This document shows positions 48,818 to 56,676 of a DNA stretch of 60,127 nt, in pieces. Below the pieces are notes generated by a model. It had not been told where the DNA came from, searched no databases, and was given only the letters and a program-made list of their open reading frames with translations. Numbering within the stretch: position 1 is the first letter of the stretch; each line of letters begins with the position of its first letter. The position numbers and the translations under genes are program-made. Where the stretch lies: positions 1-60,127 of the forward strand of contig CAZTKP010000001.1 in NCBI GenBank assembly GCA_964614215.1. The letters are read 5' to 3'. Source of the stretch: CAZTKP01 sp964614215 (lineage in GTDB: Bacteria; UBP6; UBA1177).

Positions 48818-50916
48818 ATTTTCTCCAACTGACTAAAACAGATCTTTTCTAATCCGTAAATATCCAGAATAAGAGATATTCTACCATCCCCCAGCACTGT
48901 TGCACCGCTAATTCCGGGCACCTGTTTGTAGTTCTTTTCAAGACTCTTTATTACAACCTGCTGCTGTCCGACAACATCATCCACCATCAGAGCTATTTTT
49001 TTATTATGTCCATCAAGGATAAGGATCAGGCTCTGTTTCGGGTCAGTTATTTCTGTTTCAAAGTTAAAGGCCTCATACAGTCTGATAAGAGGAATGTATT
49101 CATCTCTGTACTCGATAAGCTCTCCTCTATCTTCAATTGTCCTGACCAGATTTTCTTCCGACCTGACAGCTTCGACAATTGAAAAAAGAGGAACAGTGAT
49201 GATCTCCTTTCCGACAGAAACCTGCATTCCTTCAATAATAGCCAGTGTCAAAGGAAGGATTATTCTGAAAAGAGTACCTCTTCCCTGCTCCGAATAAAGC
49301 TCAATCGATCCCCGAAGGTTCTCTATGTTTTTTCTTACAACATCAAGCCCGACCCCCCTGCCGCTTATTTCAGTAACAGCTTTTGCCGTCGTAAACCCCG
49401 GAAAAAAGATGAAGTTTAAGATCTCTTTTTCTGAAAGGTCTCCTCCTTTATACATTCCTTTTTCCTTCGCCTTTTTAAGTATGGCCCGCTTATCTATGCC
49501 TTTTCCGTCATCTTCGACCTCAATAACGATCTTTCCTTCCTGCTGGTAAGCTCTTAACCAGATAGAACCCTCTATAGGCTTCCCGGAAGCTATCCTTTCT
49601 TCAGGAGATCCTATTCCATGGTCTACAGCATTTCTGATAAGATGCTTCAACGGTGCATCGATCTGTTCTATAAGTGTTTTATCAAGTTCTGTGTCAGATC
49701 CGGTCATAAAAAGGTTTATCCTTTTGTCAAGCTCCCTGGCAGTATCTCTTACTGTTCGCTGAAACCGTCTGAAAGTCCCTTCTATAGGAACCATTCTTGC
49801 CTTCATTACCTGTTCCTGAACATAGCGGGATATTCTGTCAAGATGTTCCGAAGCATCGTTGAGATCTCTATCTTTCAGATACTTCTCTGAAACCAGCTGA
49901 TTTATCCTGGCTATGCCGATCACCATCTCCCCGACCAGATTAACAAGACGATCAAGCTTGCCTGTATCCACCCTAATTGTATGGGAAACCTGAAAATCCC
50001 GGCTTTTCTGCTGACTCTGGAGAACCTTGCTTACAACATTCCCGTCCAGAGAATTCCTTTCAACTAGTAACTCGCCGAATTTCTTCTGAGAATCCTCGAC
50101 AGCTTTCAGGTCAAAATCCGTAAGATATCCTTCCTCCTGAAGAATTTCCCCCAGTTTTTTATCCGCGTATCTTATATCGACACCTTCAAAATACTTTTTG
50201 CTGACATCTTCGACAATGATCGTGTTGTTTTCCTGAACAAAAATAAAAATGTTATCGACCGAGGATCTTGGTTCAAACGTTTTTACAACCAGTTCCCAGC
50301 TTAGATAAAACTTTTCAAAACTTAGCTTTTCAATATCGGGGATGTTTTCCGGATCACATTTAACTCTGATAATTTCTCCAATAGAATCAAGCTCTTTTAG
50401 AAGCATTAAAGGGTCTGTTCCCGTTGAGAATATGTCTGGCTTAAATTTTAAAATTATCTGAAAGTACTTTTCAGAAAAAGAATTCTCATCCCTTTTTTCT
50501 TCCTCTTTTTTGTCCGGAGTATCTGCATTGTAACCTTTATATTTCCTAATGCTTTCTGTCAGTCTTCTTGTTTCCGGACCATGAATCGCCTCTGCTTCTT
50601 CCGGATCAGTTGAAACAAGGGCTTTCAACAGGTCTGTAACCTCAAGAAGCAGCGTAATAAGCCCTGCTGTGACCTTAACTTCTTCAGATCTGACCCTTGA
50701 AAGAACATTTTCCAGATCATGAGCAAAAGTTGTCAGGACTGAAAAATCCACCATTCCCGAGCTGCCTTTCAATGTATGAACTGAACGGAAGATGTTGTTT
50801 ATGAGCTGTTTATCGCCCATATTATTCTCAAGATCGAGCAGATCTCTTTCAAGAGAAACAACTATTTCCTGTGCTTCTTCTGTAAAAATATCAAAAAGAG
50901 ATCTTTTTCTGGACAT
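48814..50916 (-). CDS. cheA: Chemotaxis histidine kinase CheA
   Basis: 700 residues from ATG 50916 (a TTG at 50931 is possible). HPt domain with the phosphoryl His in SVHTLKGSSGMVDF, then a CheA-specific domain (FQIILKFKPDIFSTGTDPLM, near 160). Dimerisation helices begin near HTIRVDTGKLDRLVNLVGEM. The ATP domain has HLIRNAVDHGIGSPEER (N box), VEVEDDGKGID (G1) and GRGVGLDVVRKNI (G2). The C-terminus is a CheW-like regulatory domain. No clear CheY-binding P2. It is the core kinase of the operon. Confidence 0.96.
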   Translation of the reverse strand: MSRKRSLFDIFTEEAQEIVVSLERDLLDLENNMGDKQLINNIFRSVHTLKGSSGMVDFSVLTTFAHDLENVLSRVRSEEVKVTAGLITLLLEVTDLLKALVSTDPEEAEAIHGPETRRLTESIRKYKGYNADTPDKKEEEKRDENSFSEKYFQIILKFKPDIFSTGTDPLMLLKELDSIGEIIRVKCDPENIPDIEKLSFEKFYLSWELVVKTFEPRSSVDNIFIFVQENNTIIVEDVSKKYFEGVDIRYADKKLGEILQEEGYLTDFDLKAVEDSQKKFGELLVERNSLDGNVVSKVLQSQQKSRDFQVSHTIRVDTGKLDRLVNLVGEMVIGIARINQLVSEKYLKDRDLNDASEHLDRISRYVQEQVMKARMVPIEGTFRRFQRTVRDTARELDKRINLFMTGSDTELDKTLIEQIDAPLKHLIRNAVDHGIGSPEERIASGKPIEGSIWLRAYQQEGKIVIEVEDDGKGIDKRAILKKAKEKGMYKGGDLSEKEILNFIFFPGFTTAKAVTEISGRGVGLDVVRKNIENLRGSIELYSEQGRGTLFRIILPLTLAIIEGMQVSVGKEIITVPLFSIVEAVRSEENLVRTIEDRGELIEYRDEYIPLIRLYEAFNFETEITDPKQSLILILDGHNKKIALMVDDVVGQQQVVIKSLEKNYKQVPGISGATVLGDGRISLILDIYGLEKICFSQLEKI

Positions 50917-50920
50917 TTTA

Positions 50921-51298
50921 TTACCGTACAAATTTCTTAACTACCCACAATAACTGCTCCGGTTTAAAAGGCTTTACCAGCCATCCGCTAGCTCCCGCAG
51001 CTTTTCCCTCCATCTTTTTGGCATTTTCAGATTCTGTTGTCAGTATCAGGATCGGCACAAAACGGAAGTTTCCTTTTTTCACCTCCTTTATGAAAGAAAT
51101 CCCATCCATAACCGGCATATTGATATCAGAAATTATCATATTTATTTTCTGCTCAGATCTCGCGCATTCTTCCAGCTTGTCAAGCCCCTCTTTCCCATCT
51201 TTGGCCTGAAGAACTTCATATCCCGCATCTGTCAGTACAAAATTTACAGAAGCTCTTAAAGTTGCCGAGTCATCAACGATTAGAATTGTTTTGTTCAT
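50921..51298 (-). CDS. cheY: Single-domain response regulator CheY
   Basis: 125 residues. Acidic pocket VDDS, phosphoacceptor Asp in IISDINMPVMDG, Thr in LILTTES and Lys in LVKPFKP. Fully conserved and lacks an output domain. It lies between a STAS gene and cheA; the start overlaps the STAS stop by 4 bases. Confidence 0.94.
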   Translation of the reverse strand: MNKTILIVDDSATLRASVNFVLTDAGYEVLQAKDGKEGLDKLEECARSEQKINMIISDINMPVMDGISFIKEVKKGNFRFVPILILTTESENAKKMEGKAAGASGWLVKPFKPEQLLWVVKKFVR

Positions 51299-51582
51299 TT
51301 TTCAACCTCTTTAAAAAGACTGGTCAAGCCTGTCAGTTTCAAGTCTTTTTTCATTTCTTTCGGAATATTTTTCCATGTGATCTCGATTTCTGAAGACTTC
51401 ATCCACGAAATAAAGATCTGAAAAGTCGACATGTCCCAACTGTCAGCCCTTTTTAAGTTAACTGTTATCTTTTTGCTGGAAAAAGGCAGATCTTTAAAAA
51501 AATTATAGAGACTTTTTCCATCATTGATAGATATATCTCCTGAAATATGGATGGTACTGCCGTCAATTTTATAGTTGGCCAT
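51295..51582 (-). CDS. MlaB-like STAS protein
   Basis: 95 residues with STAS-like pattern: MANYKIDGSTIHISGDISI, VNLKRADSWDMSTFQIF, and a last helix. The usual phospho-Ser motif (DSSG) is WDMST, so it is not a classical antagonist. Small STAS proteins of this sort are common next to CheY and CheA in non-flagellar Che operons. Role unknown. Confidence 0.72.
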   Translation of the reverse strand: MANYKIDGSTIHISGDISINDGKSLYNFFKDLPFSSKKITVNLKRADSWDMSTFQIFISWMKSSEIEITWKNIPKEMKKDLKLTGLTSLFKEVEK

Positions 51583-51593
51583 AACGTCTCTTT

Positions 51594-51902
51594 TTACCGC
51601 TTTATAGTTATCAGCTTATCAAGCCTTATGGCTCTAAAAAGAGAGAAAAGCTCTTCGCTTATACCTTTGATCTCTGTTTCAATTCCTGAATGTCTTGCCT
51701 TTTTGTAGAAGATCAGCAGTTTTCCTATTCCGGAACTGTTAATAAAATCAAGCTTTGATAGGTCAAGCTGTATCTTTTCTCCGCTTTTATTGAGCACCTC
51801 ATCAAGATTTTCCTGAAATTTCTGAATCCCTTCGTTGTCAATGCGGCCTTCTATTGACATTTGAATTGTTCCGTTTTTTTCTTCAGTCTGAATGTTCAGC
51901 AT
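51594..51902 (-). CDS. Anti-sigma-factor antagonist (STAS, RsbV-like)
   Basis: 102 residues from ATG 51902 with GGAGG six bases upstream. The phosphorylatable Ser sits in LDFINSSGIGKLL near residue 57. STAS fold: GRIDNEGIQKFQENLDEVL and EIKGISEELFSLF. The partner kinase is probably the RsbW-like ATPase at 43864. Whether a sigma factor is the final target cannot be seen here. Confidence 0.88.
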   Translation of the reverse strand: MLNIQTEEKNGTIQMSIEGRIDNEGIQKFQENLDEVLNKSGEKIQLDLSKLDFINSSGIGKLLIFYKKARHSGIETEIKGISEELFSLFRAIRLDKLITIKR

Positions 51903-51925
51903 TTTAGCCTCCATGTATCGATCAG

Positions 51926-52654
51926 TTAAAACAACTCTAAACTGCCCGTATTTGAATATTCTTTATTTTCAGGGAACATTTCGTTGAGTATCTCAACATG
52001 TGCCCTCACCCTGAACTTTTCATATAGTCTCTCGGCAAGACCTGGATTTTCCGAAACCCCTGAACTGCTGATAATGCTCTGAACACAGAACAGTCCCATT
52101 TTTTTATTCACATCAACAGTATGCCTGGCGGACCTGTTAATTTTTTCCGAACTTGAATGTACAGAGGTTTTTGAATCTCTGACTGCTTCCTTGTAATCTT
52201 TCCCGTCCGTTATCTCCGAAACATTGTCCAGTATCCGGTCGGCTCTTTCAAGCTGCTCTTTGAGCTGAAGCAGTGTTGTACCGATAAGCGAAAAAGTACT
52301 CGTTGAAACAGCTCCGAGAAGTTTTGCAAACCTTTCCGCCTGATCAAGGTCAAGTTTCTGGTCAGTCGTCTTAAACCTTTTCAGCTCTTCAAAGATGACA
52401 TCAAAACTCTCAAAACTTTGTGAGATAATATCTCCGAACTGAAAAAGAGTGGCCATATTCAGAACCGACTCTTTGAGTTTCTCTGCCTCGACAGCATGAT
52501 AAACGTCCTTTTTGCCCAGCTCTTTTCTATCGTTCAGAATGTTTCCTGCCTTTTTTGCGACAAGATTACACAATTCAACGGTGGAAGTCATGTCTTTAAA
52601 AACACTATCCAGATTATTAGAAACACTGATTACAAATTCTTCAAGATCATGCAT
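51926..52654 (-). CDS. All-helical first gene of the Che operon; CheZ-like candidate
   Basis: 242 residues, mostly long helices, no signal peptide. FQFGDIISQSFESF at 71-84 has Asp75 and Gln79 in the D-x3-Q spacing used by the CheY phosphatase CheZ (Asp143/Gln147 in E. coli). The C-terminus, after a polar linker, ends GSLELF, resembling the short hydrophobic CheY-binding tail of CheZ. No CheX, CheC or FliY is in the operon, so a phosphatase is missing otherwise. This is motif evidence only. It could also be an unrelated helical adaptor. Confidence 0.5.
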   Translation of the reverse strand: MHDLEEFVISVSNNLDSVFKDMTSTVELCNLVAKKAGNILNDRKELGKKDVYHAVEAEKLKESVLNMATLFQFGDIISQSFESFDVIFEELKRFKTTDQKLDLDQAERFAKLLGAVSTSTFSLIGTTLLQLKEQLERADRILDNVSEITDGKDYKEAVRDSKTSVHSSSEKINRSARHTVDVNKKMGLFCVQSIISSSGVSENPGLAERLYEKFRVRAHVEILNEMFPENKEYSNTGSLELF

Positions 52655-52681
52655 GTTGCAACAAACCTCTCATTAAAAAGA

Positions 52682-52717
52682 ACCCCTTACTATAACCTTA
52701 ATTTATTTTTGGGTCAA
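52682..52717 (-). promoter_or_regulatory. Promoter of the chemotaxis operon
   Basis: On the minus strand TTGACC (52712-52717) and TATAGT (52689-52694), 17 bases apart, about 28 bases before the first ATG. No sigma28 or sigma54 pattern was seen. Confidence 0.62.
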
Positions 52718-52745
52718 TTTTAGCAACCCGGAACCTAATTAAAAT

Positions 52746-52774
52746 TTGTATTTGAGGAACATTTTCAGTATTAT
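52746..52774 (+). promoter_or_regulatory. Promoter of the lipoprotein at 52802
   Basis: TTGTAT (52746-52751) and TATTAT (52769-52774), 17 bases apart, 28 bases before the ATG. Back to back with the Che promoter. Confidence 0.55.
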
Positions 52775-52801
52775 TCTTGTGAAATGTTTGTGTGGGAAAA
52801 A

Positions 52802-53332
52802 ATGAAAGTTGCTATTGATTCTTTTTTGTCGGTTTTGCTGATTTTTTTGCTTGTTTTTTCAGTTTCAGGCTGTTCAAAAAAAGCACCTGAAAAAAGTATG
52901 ATCCTTTCCCAAATGGACGTTGACCTTCTTGTTCAACATAAGAAAAACATCGACAGAATAACAAAAAAGTATGATAAGATCCTCCGGAAAACTAAACAAC
53001 AGGACCGTCCTGCAGTGGTGAATAAGGGAAAGTCTGAAATTGACAACTTCCTAAGGTCCAAAAATCTCGACCCGACCTTTTTTATGCGAAAATCCAAAAA
53101 AATATTAAATGGTTACATAGCTTTTTATAAAACGAGCGATGCTGCTGTCGAAAGAAGAAAAAAAATCCTTAAGGAACAGAACCTGTCTGAAAAAGAGATT
53201 CGGGAAAACATAAAAGCTTTTAAAAAAGAAAAGGAAAGCGTCTTTAAGGAGCTTACCGATGGTCTTACAGACTACGAGATCGAACTTATCAGGACAAATC
53301 TTAAGAAAATAGCTTCTGTCGTAAAATTATAG
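52802..53332 (+). CDS. Small helical lipoprotein
   Basis: 176 residues from ATG 52802. Signal peptide and lipobox FSVSGC (lipid Cys near 24). The mature part is highly charged and helical (KKNIDRITKKYDKILRK, then KKILKEQNLSEKEIRENIK). No family recognised. It diverges from the Che operon and converges on the GAF gene with 1 base between stops. Confidence 0.78.
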   Translation: MKVAIDSFLSVLLIFLLVFSVSGCSKKAPEKSMILSQMDVDLLVQHKKNIDRITKKYDKILRKTKQQDRPAVVNKGKSEIDNFLRSKNLDPTFFMRKSKKILNGYIAFYKTSDAAVERRKKILKEQNLSEKEIRENIKAFKKEKESVFKELTDGLTDYEIELIRTNLKKIASVVKL

Positions 53333-53333
53333 A

Positions 53334-54134
53334 TCAGTCTTCAAGATTGTTGTTTGTATCAAGCCACTTAGTATGGAAGAATTCTGCCATCTTTTCAGCA
53401 ATGAACCGGATAAATTCCATATCATCTTCATTGAATCGAGATGCGTCTTTTTTATTAATAAGCTCCAGAACTCCGAAAGTGATCCCTGTCTCCATTGATC
53501 TTACCGGAGCACAGATTATCGAAGAGGTCTCGTAGCCTATCTTCTCGCTTATCTCCTTAAAGAACCTCGGGTCCTTGTGAACATCACCTACAGCTATAAA
53601 GCATGCGTGTTTCGCAGAAAATCCAACGAGTCCCTGTCCTACTTTAACTTTGATCCCGCAGACATCGTCACTTTTGGGACCTCGACAGGAAACAAACTCC
53701 AGGTCGGTTGAACTCAGATCACTTCTTGCATAACTACCGCTTTCACTTGGAATATACTTCAGCGCAAGATCCAGAAAAAAGTTATGGGCTTCTTTTTCGC
53801 TCAGATCCCATGCATCCATAGCATCTGTAAAAAGATTTGCCAGCATTTCATCTTTTCTGGTGATCTTCGGAGCCTCTTCTTTTTTCTCCTCAGCCTGAAT
53901 AGGACTTTTTGTAAGGTCAAGTTCTCTTACAACAAATTTTTTGCTTGTTACTGTATCTGTAACATTTATAGATCCGTCCTCTTTCACATCACAGATAATG
54001 TTTGCCATTGAATCTGCCATTCCCAGACCTGACAGGGCTGACTCGAGAGCACAGAACCAGTTAGGACCCTCTTCTCTTACAACCACTTCTTTTCCACCTT
54101 GCCCCATTGGCACAAGAACTTCAAATTTCGTCAT
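53334..54134 (-). CDS. GAF-domain protein
   Basis: 266 residues. Residues 1-70 form a small domain (MTKFEVLVPMGQGGKEVVV) that I do not recognise. A GAF domain spans about 115-255, with VKVGQGLVGFSAKHACFIAVGD and APVRSMETGITFGVLELINK. GAF domains bind small ligands or nucleotides. There is no catalytic output domain, so it is likely a stand-alone sensor or adaptor. Grouped with the next two genes upstream. Confidence 0.8.
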   Translation of the reverse strand: MTKFEVLVPMGQGGKEVVVREEGPNWFCALESALSGLGMADSMANIICDVKEDGSINVTDTVTSKKFVVRELDLTKSPIQAEEKKEEAPKITRKDEMLANLFTDAMDAWDLSEKEAHNFFLDLALKYIPSESGSYARSDLSSTDLEFVSCRGPKSDDVCGIKVKVGQGLVGFSAKHACFIAVGDVHKDPRFFKEISEKIGYETSSIICAPVRSMETGITFGVLELINKKDASRFNEDDMEFIRFIAEKMAEFFHTKWLDTNNNLED

Positions 54135-54202
54135 TTTTTCCTCCTACTGTCGCATCTTTCACTGAGGCATTTTCACATTTTTTACGAAAAAAATCAAAAG
54201 AT

Positions 54203-54763
54203 TTATTCTTTTTCCGGCTTGATCTTTACTTTTCCGTCCTCAATGAACACTTTGAACTTGAATCTTTCTCCAACCTTTTTGCGGATATCATCTATCCGTT
54301 TTTCCAGCATTTTTGATACAGCATCTTTTGAAACTGTCTTGCCTGAATGCTTTTTATTCATTTCAACATATTTTCTGGCAGCCTCATCAATTACAGAAGC
54401 TGTCCTGAATGCTTCGTTGTCCTTTTCCTGCTGCGACAGATTACTGAAATCCTTTGAGATGTTCCCAAGTCCTCCAAAAAAGTTCCTGCCGGGAACTGCC
54501 CTGCCTTCTTCAATATCCTTGACTCCTCTTTCCCATTTTGTCCTGTAGGATGTAAATTTCTGAATAAAGGACTGAACCAGATACCTTTCTGCAGAATTCT
54601 TGGATTCTTCACCACTCTGCATGAGTAGAGTTATTTCTCTTTTTAGTTTTTCAAGAGATCTTAACGGAGGAACCCTTTCTCTGCCCGTAAAATAGAAGTT
54701 GAACTCTCTATCAAGGCGCTCAACACTGGAGATAAGTCTGTCGACAGTTTTCCGAAGGGACAT
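54203..54763 (-). CDS. Helical protein with MXAN_5187-type C-terminal domain
   Basis: 186 residues, no signal or TM. The N-terminal helical part (LEKLKREITLLMQSG) is followed by a short domain from about 126: AARKYVEMNKKHSGKTVSKD, then MLEKRIDDIRKKVGERFKF, then GKVKIKPEK. This aligns with the end of the membrane protein at 12893-14413 and with the MXAN_5187 C-terminal domain as I know it. Function unknown. Lies 7 bases after the stop of the FxLYD lipoprotein. Confidence 0.72.
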   Translation of the reverse strand: MSLRKTVDRLISSVERLDREFNFYFTGRERVPPLRSLEKLKREITLLMQSGEESKNSAERYLVQSFIQKFTSYRTKWERGVKDIEEGRAVPGRNFFGGLGNISKDFSNLSQQEKDNEAFRTASVIDEAARKYVEMNKKHSGKTVSKDAVSKMLEKRIDDIRKKVGERFKFKVFIEDGKVKIKPEKE

Positions 54764-54770
54764 TGAATTA

Positions 54771-55628
54771 TTATTTCGGAAGGTTGAGATCTTCGATGGT
54801 TATAAGCTCAGCAGGTGTTGCAACCTTAACAGCATAAACTTCCCACTGCAGTTTTCCAGTCCAGTTGCCGTCAATATCTCCGGCATCATATCCCGGAATA
54901 ATAACATTTTTCTCTTCGCCCGGCTTAAGCGGATAGATCTCTTCTATCTGACGGGTATAGATAATGAAAAATGTCTTTTCAAAAAGAACTTTTTCGTTCT
55001 TATCGTCCATGAACTTAACAAGAACACCGACATAACTGAGAGGTTTGTCTGTGTTGTTCTTTATTGTTGCGTCCATCATGTACTGACTCTGACCATTTGC
55101 AAATGTAACTTCTCCGTTTCTGAGTTCTTTAATTTCGATCTGGTCCTTAAGTTCCTTTGCAGTATTTATAAGTTCCGGATCTATCGGGATCTCGATCTTT
55201 GCCTGTTTGATCTCTTCCTTTATCTGATCGATCCTTTCTTTCATGTTGATCTGCCACTGTTCTCCATTTTTCTTCGTCCAGATGGTGATCTTGGCTTCCG
55301 GCAGTTTGTTCATCGCAACTTTCTGACCTGTATATTCCGTTTCTATCTGAGCCATAGTCTTATCCTTGTTGAACTTTACAGGTTTCTTTTTGAGAAACAT
55401 TGCGTTAAGTCCTATATTCTTTGCATCTTCAAGAAATTTTTCCTTGCCAACGATCTTCTTTGATTCCTCGTCGAGCATTTCCCATGCTTTTGCAAAATTC
55501 TTTGCTTTAAGAAGATCCATGTAGGCATCGGCTTTTTTTTCGGCTTCACTTTTAGTGACTGAACATGCCGTTGTAAAAACTGAAAAAATCAGCACTAATA
55601 ACAGTGCTGCGAATGAAAATCTCTTCAT
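54771..55628 (-). CDS. Lipoprotein with FxLYD-like domain
   Basis: 285 residues from ATG 55628, with GGGGAT upstream. Signal peptide with lipobox FTTAC (lipid Cys near 22). Residues 30-170 resemble a DUF4878/NTF2-like domain (ADAYMDLLKAKNFAKAWEML). Residues 175-270 look like FxLYD (ATIKNNTDKPLSYVGVLVKF). Such proteins are periplasmic or membrane-facing; function unknown. The three-gene group after it (MXAN-type protein, GAF protein) is in the same direction. Confidence 0.78.
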   Translation of the reverse strand: MKRFSFAALLLVLIFSVFTTACSVTKSEAEKKADAYMDLLKAKNFAKAWEMLDEESKKIVGKEKFLEDAKNIGLNAMFLKKKPVKFNKDKTMAQIETEYTGQKVAMNKLPEAKITIWTKKNGEQWQINMKERIDQIKEEIKQAKIEIPIDPELINTAKELKDQIEIKELRNGEVTFANGQSQYMMDATIKNNTDKPLSYVGVLVKFMDDKNEKVLFEKTFFIIYTRQIEEIYPLKPGEEKNVIIPGYDAGDIDGNWTGKLQWEVYAVKVATPAELITIEDLNLPK

Positions 55629-55666
55629 TGTCATCCCCGTTTTAATGTTAAAGGTTACCAAACTTT

Positions 55667-55701
55667 CACAAGTAGTATAAAAGAGCACTGTCGCATGTCA
55701 A
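55667..55701 (-). promoter_or_regulatory. Promoter of the FxLYD lipoprotein gene
   Basis: On the minus strand TTGACA (55696-55701) and TATACT (55674-55679), 16 bases apart. The leader is about 40 bases. A near-consensus promoter. Confidence 0.65.
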
Positions 55702-55746
55702 CAAAATCAGTATGTAAGGGTTTTATTATATAGATTTTGATTTTCT

Positions 55747-55774
55747 TTGAACTGAAGTGTTTTTAAAATATAAT
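55747..55774 (+). promoter_or_regulatory. Promoter of the small lipoprotein / coaE operon
   Basis: TTGAAC (55747-55752) and TATAAT (55769-55774), 16 bases apart, 25 bases before the ATG at 55800. Confidence 0.62.
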
Positions 55775-55799
55775 CCGGAGATCATTTGTGGAGGTCAAA

Positions 55800-56087
55800 A
55801 TGAAAAATGTTTTCTTTCTTTTTCTGATTGTCTTTATGCTTTCAGTTACAGGATGCAAGGTAACGCAGACTCTGCCGCCCGATGCCGTAGTTCTTGAGCA
55901 GATAATCTATGTCGAAGAAGTTCAGAAAGGAACTCCCCAGACAATCCAGATGCCTAACGGCACGACGGTTACCTACAAAATGCCTGAAAAACTTCATGAC
56001 GGACAGATCATCAAAATAAGAGACATTCCGGGGGAAAGACCATACTACATCAAGATCCAGTTAAAACACCGCAGTAATGAAAAATAA
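55800..56087 (+). CDS. Small lipoprotein
   Basis: 95 residues from ATG 55800 (GGAGG upstream). Signal peptide with lipobox LSVTGC. The short mature part contains TIQMPNGTTVTYKMPEKLHDG, reminiscent of the DnaJ C-terminal beta-barrel consensus (a strand pair ending in DGQIIKI). It overlaps coaE by 11 bases, so it is translated with it. Function unknown. Confidence 0.72.
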   Translation: MKNVFFLFLIVFMLSVTGCKVTQTLPPDAVVLEQIIYVEEVQKGTPQTIQMPNGTTVTYKMPEKLHDGQIIKIRDIPGERPYYIKIQLKHRSNEK

Positions 56088-56676
56088 ACACATCGCAGCT
56101 CTCACCGGCGGAATTTCCACAGGAAAAAGCACTGTTTCAAAGTATTTTAAAGACCGTCATGGTTTTTATCTTGTCGATGCTGACAAAATAGGTCACGAGA
56201 TCCTTACTTTTCCGGATATTATTAACAGAATTTCCAATGAATTCGGTAAAAAGATCATCGTTAATGAAAAAATTGACAGAAAAATTCTCGGCAGCATCGT
56301 TTTCAGTGATCCCGTGAAACTGTTAAAACTGAATAGAATTACTCACCCTGCCTTAATTGACAGAGCTCTTGAAATTCTTGAAAAACTTAACGACAGACCT
56401 GTTATTTTCGAGGCGGCTGTTCTAATCGAAGCCGGCTGGCATAGACATTTCAGTTCCGTTATTCTTACCACCTGTTCTAAGGAGATACAGATCTTAAGAA
56501 CAATGGAGAGAAACGGCTTAATCAGAGAGGATGCTGTAAAGAGGATCAACGCTCAGACTTCCGATGAGATTAGGAAGCAACATGCTGATTTTATTATAGA
56601 TACCAGCAATGGCCCGAAACCTGTTGAACCACAACTTGATATGATCGCCGAACATCTTTTAAAGGAGATCTCATGA
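56077..56676 (+). CDS. coaE: Dephospho-CoA kinase
   Basis: 199 residues. P-loop GGISTGKSTVSKYF near 11-24, VDADKIGHEIL, LNRITHPALIDRALE and the LID region. It makes CoA in the last step; coaD is at 10860. It overlaps the transporter gene by 4 bases. Confidence 0.93.
   Translation: MKNKHIAALTGGISTGKSTVSKYFKDRHGFYLVDADKIGHEILTFPDIINRISNEFGKKIIVNEKIDRKILGSIVFSDPVKLLKLNRITHPALIDRALEILEKLNDRPVIFEAAVLIEAGWHRHFSSVILTTCSKEIQILRTMERNGLIREDAVKRINAQTSDEIRKQHADFIIDTSNGPKPVEPQLDMIAEHLLKEIS

Noticed and set aside
54699..55463. 254-codon plus-strand frame
   Set aside because: Antisense to the FxLYD lipoprotein, which has a clear signal peptide, promoter and ribosome site.
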